From contig CAVQOH010000001.1 in the NCBI GenBank assembly GCA_963714405.1, positions 434,001 to 498,000 of the forward strand: a stretch of DNA of 64,000 nt, read 5' to 3'. Positions 43,681 to 51,473 of the stretch are shown here, piece by piece. A program made the position numbers and the translations under genes. The number at the start of each line of letters is the position of its first letter. Positions within the stretch are counted from its first letter, which is position 1. The notes under the pieces were generated by a model, which worked only from the letters and a program-made list of their open reading frames with translations, was not told where the DNA came from and did no database searches. The stretch comes from JAZGGS01 sp963714405 (lineage in GTDB: Bacteria; Bacteroidota; Ignavibacteria; Ignavibacteriales; Ignavibacteriaceae).

Positions 43681-45943
43681 AACAATAAATGATGGATTTG
43701 AAACATTTACCTGGCAGATGAATGATGTTTCTTCCATTGGCTGGGAACCTGGAATGCCGTATTTGTATGAGAACATTCCATCCATTACAGTAAGTTCAAT
43801 TGCTGATTGGAACGAATTTGCGGGATGGGCTTACTCAACTTTTAAGGAAAGAATAAAAGTTAATGACGAAATTAAATTAAAAGCTGATGAATTAACCTCT
43901 TCAGTTAATTTGATCTCAGAAAAAATTAAACGAATCTTTGATTTCGTTAAAGATGAAATTGATTATATCCAGGCTGATCTTGATCGCGGTGGTTTAATAC
44001 CACACTACGCAGATGAAGTTTTACGAACAAAATATGGTGATTGCAAAGATCAGGTAATTCTTATGTTAAGTCTGTTAAAAGCTATTAATATTGAAGGATA
44101 CCCTGCTCTTTTAAGTACATTTTCAGATAGAGACCATCAAGACTATCTGCCGACGCAATATTTTAATCACTTAATTGTTTATATACCAACTGATAGCACC
44201 GATATATGGCTTGATGCCACAACAGAATTTATAGAGTTTCCTTATCTATACTATTCCAATCAGAACAAGTGGGCATTAGTAATAAAAGAAAACGACGGAG
44301 TTTTTATTAAAACTCCTTCTTCTACAGCAGAGGAAAACACTGGAATTTTTTCGATCTCAATTCATCCTGAAAAAGATTCATTAGTAAGTACAATGGTTTT
44401 CAAAAGCTGTGGTGTAATTAAGGACAATTTATTTTCATTGTTAGATTACTACACGCAATCGGAAAACAAAACAATGATGAGTGATTTATTGGATTACTAC
44501 TACAACGAATCAGTTGTTCTTCATGATTTTACTATAAATCCTACAATTGATAAATATTATACGCAAAATGTTAGAGCGAATTATGTTGATCCCATAAACA
44601 AGCTGAATGGATTTACGTTTACAAACAATATGGCATTTGCAGTTTTATATTTTATGATAGAAATGCCTTTTTACGAAACCAGGAATTTTGATTACATATT
44701 TCCATTTATGTTTAGTCTTAAAGGAAGAGAAGTTTATCACTCACCCTGGGAAAATATTTCCGTATGGAATGTACCTGAAAATGATTCAGTAATTTCTGAT
44801 TATTTTGAATTTCATCAATTTTTTAATGATTATGAAGATTCTGTTGAAGTTGAATGGGATTTTATTTTAAAGAAAGAATTGGTTATAGCTGAAGATTTTG
44901 AACAATTTAATGAGGAGCTTGAAGAGTGGAATGAACTGGTGGCATATGAAATAGATTTTATAAAAAAAATGGATCCAGGAGAACTATCACAAAGCATAGG
45001 TGATAAAGTTAAAATAGAAAGAAATGATGATAGCAAATTTGAATTATTAGACAGCAACAATATTTTTATTGAACCAACCATCGTACACACCGAAAATATT
45101 GATCCTGAAATGGTTCAAAGTATTATTGAGGTTTTAAATGAAAATGTAAATTCTGTGAATGACAAAGATTTTGATAGAGCAATGAATACTATTTACAAGG
45201 ATCACCCGGAATATGATAAAACAACACAAGCTCTTGAAAAAATTATCAGCAATGAAAAATTCAAAGCAACTTTTGGGATGGAAAATCCAAAAGTATTAGA
45301 TGTAATAAACAATTGTGCCATTGTTACTAATACCACAACTGTAAGTATGAAATATTTAAGTAACGAAGCTGCACTCCGTTTTAATGCTGTGAATGTTTTT
45401 ATAAATACTGATGATGGATGGAAAATTTATAATACTTATGCGATGAGTGAAAAGACTACCTGTGATTTGTACGAAGAATTGGGAAGATATTTCTATTCAA
45501 AAAAAGAATATGAAAACACGGTTATTTTTTATGATTTAGCTTCAAGAAATGATTCAACCTGTGATCGTGTTTACGGCAATCTTGGATGGACATACTATCT
45601 TTTAGAGGATTATAATAAATGTATTGAATTCTCAGAAAAAGCTGTAGAGAGAGATTCTACCGCCTTGTATGCACACTATAATATTGCTCTTTCCTATCTG
45701 TGTCTGGGGGAAATTGAAAAAGCAAAAAGTCTTTATACAGATATTGTAAAATTTAATAAGGAACTTAAACGGGATATATTAAATGGAGCTATAATTGATT
45801 TAAAAGATTTAATTGATAAAGATTTTATGAAAGAAGAAGCCGAGCAGATTCTTAGTGACATTTTTGAAGTGAGAGATACTGATAATCCACTAGAAAATAA
45901 AAATCCTGAGAACAGAATTCGTGGTGCAAAGATAGCCCAATAA
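43610..45943 (+). CDS. Transglutaminase-like/TPR protein, main part (frameshifted from upstream gene)
   Basis: Real content starts near 43665. The transglutaminase core has the catalytic Cys in KYGDCKDQ (codon 44042-44044), with His in YFNHLIVYI and Asp in IWLDATTEF. A beta-rich part follows, then at the C-terminus two TPR units (GRYFYSKKEYENTVIFYDLA, NLGWTYYLLEDYNKCIEFSEKAVERD). It is probably a periplasmic or surface protein; substrate unknown. Not a separate gene from 42994. Confidence 0.78.
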   Translation: MYLLLIKEKCLSMKPSILTAKNTKTINDGFETFTWQMNDVSSIGWEPGMPYLYENIPSITVSSIADWNEFAGWAYSTFKERIKVNDEIKLKADELTSSVNLISEKIKRIFDFVKDEIDYIQADLDRGGLIPHYADEVLRTKYGDCKDQVILMLSLLKAINIEGYPALLSTFSDRDHQDYLPTQYFNHLIVYIPTDSTDIWLDATTEFIEFPYLYYSNQNKWALVIKENDGVFIKTPSSTAEENTGIFSISIHPEKDSLVSTMVFKSCGVIKDNLFSLLDYYTQSENKTMMSDLLDYYYNESVVLHDFTINPTIDKYYTQNVRANYVDPINKLNGFTFTNNMAFAVLYFMIEMPFYETRNFDYIFPFMFSLKGREVYHSPWENISVWNVPENDSVISDYFEFHQFFNDYEDSVEVEWDFILKKELVIAEDFEQFNEELEEWNELVAYEIDFIKKMDPGELSQSIGDKVKIERNDDSKFELLDSNNIFIEPTIVHTENIDPEMVQSIIEVLNENVNSVNDKDFDRAMNTIYKDHPEYDKTTQALEKIISNEKFKATFGMENPKVLDVINNCAIVTNTTTVSMKYLSNEAALRFNAVNVFINTDDGWKIYNTYAMSEKTTCDLYEELGRYFYSKKEYENTVIFYDLASRNDSTCDRVYGNLGWTYYLLEDYNKCIEFSEKAVERDSTALYAHYNIALSYLCLGEIEKAKSLYTDIVKFNKELKRDILNGAIIDLKDLIDKDFMKEEAEQILSDIFEVRDTDNPLENKNPENRIRGAKIAQ

Positions 45944-45985
45944 GAATCAGCTTTCCCAACCCAGATAAATAATTATACAGATGTT

Positions 45986-46044
45986 TTGACAGCTTTTTTA
46001 CATCTTTATGACATTTTCATGACAACTCTTCCTCTATTTATAAC
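45986..46044 (+). promoter_or_regulatory. Pho-type box: four TGACA repeats at 11-bp spacing, with -10
   Basis: TTGACA at 45986, TTTACA at 45997, ATGACA at 46008 and ATGACA at 46019 are spaced exactly 11 bp. The last two also match the Pho box (7-4-7) in reverse orientation: ATGACAT-TTTC-ATGACAA. The -10-like TATAAC is at 46039-46044, 65 bases before the start codon. PhoB/PhoP of different phyla bind 11-bp direct repeats of this kind. The downstream gene is a secreted 5'-nucleotidase, which fits phosphate starvation. Binding is inference. Confidence 0.7.
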
Positions 46045-46108
46045 AAAATTGTATTAAGCAGAATTTTGTTCTGTAAAACAATTTTAATCATTTAGAGGAG
46101 GATAAATT

Positions 46109-48445
46109 ATGATTAAATGCATTTTTCTGTTTTGTGCAATATTTATTTTCACAGTATTCAGTATTAATACTGTAGCACAGAGTGATGAACTTACAATTCT
46201 TCACTTCAACGACTCACATTCAACACTTTCACCATTGGGTCCACGCACAGCAAATCTGGAAGGAACACAGGGTGGAATAGCAAGGGTTGCTTCATTAATT
46301 GGATTAACACAAATGAGTGAACCGAACGTAATTGTACTTCACGCAGGTGATGTTTCAATAGGAGACTTTTTTTTCACAAAATATTTTGCAGCTGCAGAAT
46401 TTCAACTAATGAACTCACTTGGATTTGAGGCAATGGCTGTTGGTAATCACGAATTTGATTTAACTCCTGATGCCCTTCTTGGAGCATTACAAGCATCATT
46501 TCCGCCGGGCAGTGGTTTTCCACTTTTATCATCAAATTTAATATTTGATGGAACTACCCCACAATTAGAATCTTATATAGAACCATATACAATAATCCAG
46601 AAAGGTAACGTAAAAGTTGGAATATTCAGTCTTCTCACACCTGAAACAAATGTTTTTTCACAACCTGCTCCTATAATAGTTTCTGATGCAATAATTGAGA
46701 AAGCTGCAGAAATGGTAACCATTCTTAGCACTAATAATTGTGATGTTGTAATTATGCTTTCACATCTTGGTGTAGCTCTTGATCAAGTTGTTGCTTCCTA
46801 TGTTCCCGGAATTGATGTAGTTATTAGCGGTCATGATCATTATAAATTTGATACTCCCCTGGAAATTCCTAATGCTGGAGGAGAAACTACTTTACTTGTT
46901 CAGGCAAAATCAAATTATATGTATGCAGGAAAAATGAAGCTGGAAATTTCAAATGGTAATATTCAATTTTTAGATTATCAGCTTATAGCTCTTGATGAAA
47001 ATATTCCTGAAGAACAAACTGTTAAAGCCGTAGTAGATAATTTAATTTTAGGAATTGAATCAACTTACGGACCGATATTTTCTCAGCAAATGGGATATTC
47101 AAATGCTTACTTTAATGAAGAAGCAACTGATTTATTAAACCTTGGTACACATGATACACCTATTGGGAATCTCGTAACAGATGCATTTAAATCAACATTT
47201 GCAACCGATATTGCAATTCAGGCAGGAGGTTCTACAACTCTTCCGTTATGGAAGGGACCGCTTGTAGCAGCAGATGTATTTAGAGTTAACGGTTATGGAT
47301 TTAACACAATAAATGGTTTAGGTTACCAGATGGTTACATTTGATATGGAAGGACAGCATTTACTTTACGGATTAGAATTTGGTTTATCTGAAATAGAAAA
47401 AAATGATGAATTTCTTCTCCAGGTTTCTGGTTTACAATACCTTTATGATGGCACACAACCAACTCAATCAAGATTGGTTGGAGCAAATGTAAATGGCTAT
47501 CCGATAGATCCATTTACAGTTTATTCCGTGGCAACAAATGAATTTGTGTTAATGATTCTTGATTACCTTGGTATTCCATATTCAAATGTTCAACTTTTTG
47601 AGGGAGTAACAGAATTTCATGTATTAACTGATTACATATTACAACAGGGAGGTTTTATTCATCCCAAAGAATTAGGAAGAATTATAAACATTGGAAATAA
47701 TCAATCACGGGGAGCATTAATTGCCGGGGGATGGTTTAATTCCGAGCAAGGCTTTTATCTTAATGATCCATCAGCTGAAGGGAAAATGTTCTTTAATATA
47801 TACCTTTCTAACAAATTTTCTTCAAATCAACCAAGAGGGATGGTAAATCTCTTTCTTCAGCGTGAAAATTTTAGATTTAGAAGCAGTAATACTGAATGGT
47901 TGTTGATTGAAAACTCATCTGCAACGGTTATAGGCACAGGGAAATTAAACGGCACAGGCAATTATGGTTTCCTTATTACTGCTCACAAAAATATTGAAGG
48001 TATTGAATGCCCTAACGGTGCTGTAAGATTAATAATCTGGGATATTAATGATGACGAAAGGATTTTATATGATAATCTTTCTCCGCAAAATTTAGAAGGA
48101 GGAAGAATTTATATCAAAAGTATTTATGGCGATCAGGAACTAATTTTAAACGAAACAGAAACTGAAAGTTATAATCATCCATACGAATATTCCCTTAAAC
48201 AAAATTATCCTAATCCGTTTAATCCAGCTACAACTATCGAATTTTCTATACAAGATGAAAGCATTGTTCAACTTAAGGTTTATGATATAATTGGTAACGA
48301 AGTTGCCACAATTGTGGATGAATTAAAATCACCAGGTAGATATAATGTAAAGTTTAATGCTGATGGACTTACCAGTGGTGTATATATTTATTCATTAAGA
48401 GCTGGTAGCTTTACACAAATTAAAAAGATGGTTCTAATGAAATAA
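46109..48445 (+). CDS. Secreted 5'-nucleotidase/metallophosphatase with T9SS sorting domain
   Basis: 778 residues. Signal peptide to VAQ; metallophosphatase motifs LHFNDSH, HAGDVSIGDFF, VGNHEFD, LSHLG, ISGHDHY; then the 5'-nucleotidase C-terminal domain (TPIGNLVTDAF, AIQAGGSTT). A beta-rich linker is followed by a sorting domain from YPNPFNPATTIEFSI to MVLMK. It releases phosphate from nucleotides outside the cell and is probably exported by type IX secretion. Upstream is a Pho-type box, AGAGGAGG precedes the start, and a terminator follows. Confidence 0.92.
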   Translation: MIKCIFLFCAIFIFTVFSINTVAQSDELTILHFNDSHSTLSPLGPRTANLEGTQGGIARVASLIGLTQMSEPNVIVLHAGDVSIGDFFFTKYFAAAEFQLMNSLGFEAMAVGNHEFDLTPDALLGALQASFPPGSGFPLLSSNLIFDGTTPQLESYIEPYTIIQKGNVKVGIFSLLTPETNVFSQPAPIIVSDAIIEKAAEMVTILSTNNCDVVIMLSHLGVALDQVVASYVPGIDVVISGHDHYKFDTPLEIPNAGGETTLLVQAKSNYMYAGKMKLEISNGNIQFLDYQLIALDENIPEEQTVKAVVDNLILGIESTYGPIFSQQMGYSNAYFNEEATDLLNLGTHDTPIGNLVTDAFKSTFATDIAIQAGGSTTLPLWKGPLVAADVFRVNGYGFNTINGLGYQMVTFDMEGQHLLYGLEFGLSEIEKNDEFLLQVSGLQYLYDGTQPTQSRLVGANVNGYPIDPFTVYSVATNEFVLMILDYLGIPYSNVQLFEGVTEFHVLTDYILQQGGFIHPKELGRIINIGNNQSRGALIAGGWFNSEQGFYLNDPSAEGKMFFNIYLSNKFSSNQPRGMVNLFLQRENFRFRSSNTEWLLIENSSATVIGTGKLNGTGNYGFLITAHKNIEGIECPNGAVRLIIWDINDDERILYDNLSPQNLEGGRIYIKSIYGDQELILNETETESYNHPYEYSLKQNYPNPFNPATTIEFSIQDESIVQLKVYDIIGNEVATIVDELKSPGRYNVKFNADGLTSGVYIYSLRAGSFTQIKKMVLMK

Positions 48446-48457
48446 ATATAGAATTCA

Positions 48458-48478
48458 GAGCCCTCCCGGTGAGGGCTC
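48458..48478 (+). terminator. Hairpin terminator after 5'-nucleotidase gene
   Basis: 8-bp stem GAGCCCTC / GAGGGCTC with loop CCGGT, followed by GTTCTTC. GC-rich stem with only a weak T tract. Confidence 0.65.
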
Positions 48479-48546
48479 GTTCTTCAAATTTGAATGGTTA
48501 AAATTAATAGATTTTTTTAAAGTGAATATAATTGGGAAGGGCAATA

Positions 48547-49740
48547 ATGAATAAGAATATTGTAATAGCAATTAAAATCTTTACATTTCTTTTTCTGTTA
48601 GCTTGCTCATTAAGCTGTTCTTCAATCAAAAATATAGAATTGAAGAAGGGTTATGATTTTTCTACAAAAGAAACCGTTTCCGTTTATATTATCCCTTCAA
48701 ATCAACCAAAACTTGATGATACTTTTTCAAGAGTTATCACTCTCGATCTCAAATCCAGAGGGTATAAAGTAATAAACATAAACAATCTTTTACTACAAAA
48801 TAATAATAGACTATATTCATATAACCATCGTAAAACAGCAGATTCTCTAATCAGCAATAAATCCATTCCTCAAAGTGATATTTATTTAGTTGTAAAGCCA
48901 ATTTGGGATAGTGTATATTTTGCAGTAGAACAGCTGCCAAGAACACTTGGTGGAAAAAGATTATTCCCGATGAGGGGATTGAATGTGTTAAGGCTATTAT
49001 CAGAAATTGCTTTATTTAATTCTGAAAACGAGGAACCAATATTAAGCTTTACTGCTTCAGATACAACTCATCTTTATACCGATGAAAGTGGAGATGATCT
49101 GTTCTATCCTGAATTTCCCTGGATGATTTGCGCAAGACAGTTAACTCGTGAGTTTGCGGTAATACCTTTATGTTCTGTCATCCATCCATTTCCTTCAAAA
49201 AATAAACTTGAAATAAGTTTCTGGGTAGATAATTCTTATAGAAAAGCATTTCCAAATTCATGGAAAGACCGTATTAGTAGAAGAGTATTGTATGCAAATG
49301 ATATACTTTGTTCACAATTTGATATCCAGCTTGTTATTAAAGAATTTAAAGAATGGGATACACGCTTTGAAAAATCACTTAAGCACTCTTTAAGAAAGCT
49401 TCAAAGAGAAGAAAAATATAAAAATATAAAATATAATATTGGCGTAACGTTAAATAAGAGCATTAAAACTAACTGGACAGATAAATCTCAAATTGGATTA
49501 GCAGTGTTGGGTGGAAAGGATGCTGTTATTACAGCTCAACCTTCTTATCCTGGTTTGGGATTTTGGAATTCTCTTGAAGAATCTATTACGCTAGTTCATG
49601 AAATTGGACATTTGTTTGGAGCAAAACACATAGATTACCCAAGTTCTATAATGTTTCCTTATCATGGTCATTTTTCATTTGAATTTGATCCGTATAATTA
49701 TGAAATTGTAAAATCATCAATAGAAAAAATCTTTGAATAA
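48547..49740 (+). CDS. Lipoprotein with metzincin-type zinc protease motif
   Basis: 397 residues from the ATG at 48547 (GGGAAGG is 6 bases before it; the TTG 15 bases upstream is inferior). The N-terminus is a lipoprotein signal with LLACSLSC. The C-terminal part has HEIGHLFGAKH at 351-361 (three His ligands, catalytic Glu352) and a Met-turn candidate SSIMFPY, as in archaemetzincin/matrixin-like enzymes. The middle part is not recognised. Monocistronic after the nucleotidase terminator. Substrate unknown. Confidence 0.75.
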   Translation: MNKNIVIAIKIFTFLFLLACSLSCSSIKNIELKKGYDFSTKETVSVYIIPSNQPKLDDTFSRVITLDLKSRGYKVININNLLLQNNNRLYSYNHRKTADSLISNKSIPQSDIYLVVKPIWDSVYFAVEQLPRTLGGKRLFPMRGLNVLRLLSEIALFNSENEEPILSFTASDTTHLYTDESGDDLFYPEFPWMICARQLTREFAVIPLCSVIHPFPSKNKLEISFWVDNSYRKAFPNSWKDRISRRVLYANDILCSQFDIQLVIKEFKEWDTRFEKSLKHSLRKLQREEKYKNIKYNIGVTLNKSIKTNWTDKSQIGLAVLGGKDAVITAQPSYPGLGFWNSLEESITLVHEIGHLFGAKHIDYPSSIMFPYHGHFSFEFDPYNYEIVKSSIEKIFE

Positions 49741-49802
49741 GAAATGAGATCTTAACATATTAATATTTTTAAATCCCAATTACTTTGAGTCAATTTCATA
49801 TC

Positions 49803-50556
49803 TTAAAAACTATAGTATAAACCCGCTCCAGGTCCAAGAGGAATTCCAAGTAAAATCCAAACAATAAGTAAAGCTGTCCACGCGATAAAAAACACAATTG
49901 AATAAGGCAGCATTGTTGCAATGACTGTACCAATCCCGGCTTTTGTCGTATTTTCGAAAGAACGCTATTATTAGTGCAAAGAAACTCATCATTGGTGAAA
50001 TCAGATTGGTTACACTATCACCAATCCTATAAACCACCTGTGTAAGTTCTGGTGAGTAACCTAAAAGCATAAACATTGGTATGAATATTGGGGCAATTAG
50101 AGCCCATTTTGCAGAGGCACTTCCCATCAACATATTAATAGACGCAGAAAGAATAATAAACAAAATCATCAGCGGAATTATACCTAATCCCGAAGAAGAT
50201 AAAAAATTTGCACCCTTAATTGCCATTATCATTCCAAGGTTAGTCCATTTAAAATAAGCAACAAATTGTGCAGCAAAGAAAACTAGAACAAGATAGAGTC
50301 CAAGAGATTTCATTGATTTTGCCATTCCGTTTACAACATCTGAATCATTTTTAAAGGTACCTGAACCAAAGCCATACGCTAATCCCATTACCGCGGCAAC
50401 AACAAAAAATAACGCAACCACTCCTTTTATCAATGGGGAGTTTAGAATATCTCCGTCAACACTTCTTAAAAATCCATCGGCAGGAATGATTCCCCAGAGT
50501 ATAATTGCAATCACAATTATTGCGCCAGTAAACTGTACCAAATCCTTTTTTTTCAT
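49803..50556 (-). CDS. AbgT-family transporter, C-terminal part (frameshifted)
   Basis: The open frame reads MLSI-like membrane helices up to FFALIIAFFRKYDK, then goes astray. One base shift at about 49953 restores AGIGTVIATMLPYSIVFFIAW and on to LGPGAGLYYSF with a TAA at 49803, the expected AbgT ending. The uncorrected frame runs to 49810. SASAKWALIAPIFIPMFM and the SMKSLGLYLVLVFFAAQF helix are characteristic. Third part of one transporter together with 50553-51310. Confidence 0.8.
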
Positions 50557-51032
50557 TCTGAGAACTCCTGAATACCCTCTGTTTCCTCACCAGTATATTT
50601 ACCAAACCTCGGTTCAACAATTTTTTCCGTTACCCAGGTGCCTGTTAATGCAATTATAAAAGTTGAAACAACCATAAAATAGTAATTTGCAGTTGGATTA
50701 ACAGAATATGAAGGATCCATAATTCGTGCTGCTTCTTCAGAAAGACCAGCTAGCAAAGGATCAACAGTTCCCAGAACCAGATTAGCACTAAATCCACCAG
50801 AGACACCTGCAAACGCAGCAGCCATTCCAGCAATGGGATGTCTGCCAACTGCCAGAAATATTATTCCACCTAAAGGTATAAGCAATACATAACCAACATC
50901 GCTTGCAGCATTAGAAAGTACACCCGCAAAAACAAGAACAAATGTTAGGAGTTTCTTTGGAGCAGATAAAACCAGCATTCTGATAACTGCACCAATCAAT
51001 CCGCTGCTTTCAGCAACACCAATTCCAATCAT
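50553..51032 (-). CDS. AbgT-family transporter, middle part
   Basis: 159 codons. VAMIGIGVAESSGLIGAVIR, SNAASDVGYVLLIPLGG and HPIAGMAAAFAGVSGGFSANLVLGTVDPLLAG are hallmark AbgT segments for p-aminobenzoyl-glutamate or antimetabolite transport. It ends at an A8 tract (frame change near 50545), and the N-terminal junction is also shifted by one base. Confidence 0.8.
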   Translation of the reverse strand: MIGIGVAESSGLIGAVIRMLVLSAPKKLLTFVLVFAGVLSNAASDVGYVLLIPLGGIIFLAVGRHPIAGMAAAFAGVSGGFSANLVLGTVDPLLAGLSEEAARIMDPSYSVNPTANYYFMVVSTFIIALTGTWVTEKIVEPRFGKYTGEETEGIQEFSE

Positions 51033-51310
51033 TGCAACAAGACAATTCCTAGCGGTGCAAAGCTTGTAAAGTTATCCACCATTTCCAGAATTATTCTATG
51101 CAAACCATCAACTGTTAATAAATTTACAGGTTCGATCATTTCTTTAGTTCCCGGATGCATCGCATGCCATCCAAAAGTGCATGCTATGAATGATAATATA
51201 AGCGTAGATAAGGCGAATAAGGCAAACAATGTTGCTGGATGGGGTAGAGCATTTCCTGCTTTTTCTGTAGTACTTAAAAAACGTTGAAAAAAAGATTTTT
51301 TTTGGATCAT
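51029..51310 (-). CDS. abgT: AbgT-family transporter, N-terminal part
   Basis: 93 codons. FFQRFLSTTEKAGNALPHPATLFALFAL is the typical AbgT N-terminus; after FTSFAPLGIVL the frame breaks and the next piece continues with VAMIGIG. Members import p-aminobenzoyl-glutamate for folate salvage or export sulfonamides. The three pieces together give about 500 residues, as expected. Confidence 0.82.
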   Translation of the reverse strand: MIQKKSFFQRFLSTTEKAGNALPHPATLFALFALSTLILSFIACTFGWHAMHPGTKEMIEPVNLLTVDGLHRIILEMVDNFTSFAPLGIVLLQ

Positions 51311-51473
51311 ATATGTTCTCTATTTTTTAATGAATGCTGCTAGTGTTTCCAATAGAATCAAATGTTTTAAATGAATTTTATTTGATAAGTCAAGTAAAAT
51401 AATTTAATAAAATATTCTTCGAATTTTTAAGTTGAAATTGACACACCTTAATGATACTATAAACATAATAAAT

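Noticed and set aside
44830..45090. Minus-strand 86-codon ORF rich in Ser
   Set aside because: Shadow of the DUF3857/transglutaminase gene; no start signal or domain.
46045..46092. Inverted CAAAATTG / CAATTTTA around the 5'-nucleotidase leader
   Set aside because: Imperfect, AT-rich and with a long loop; chance level in this composition.
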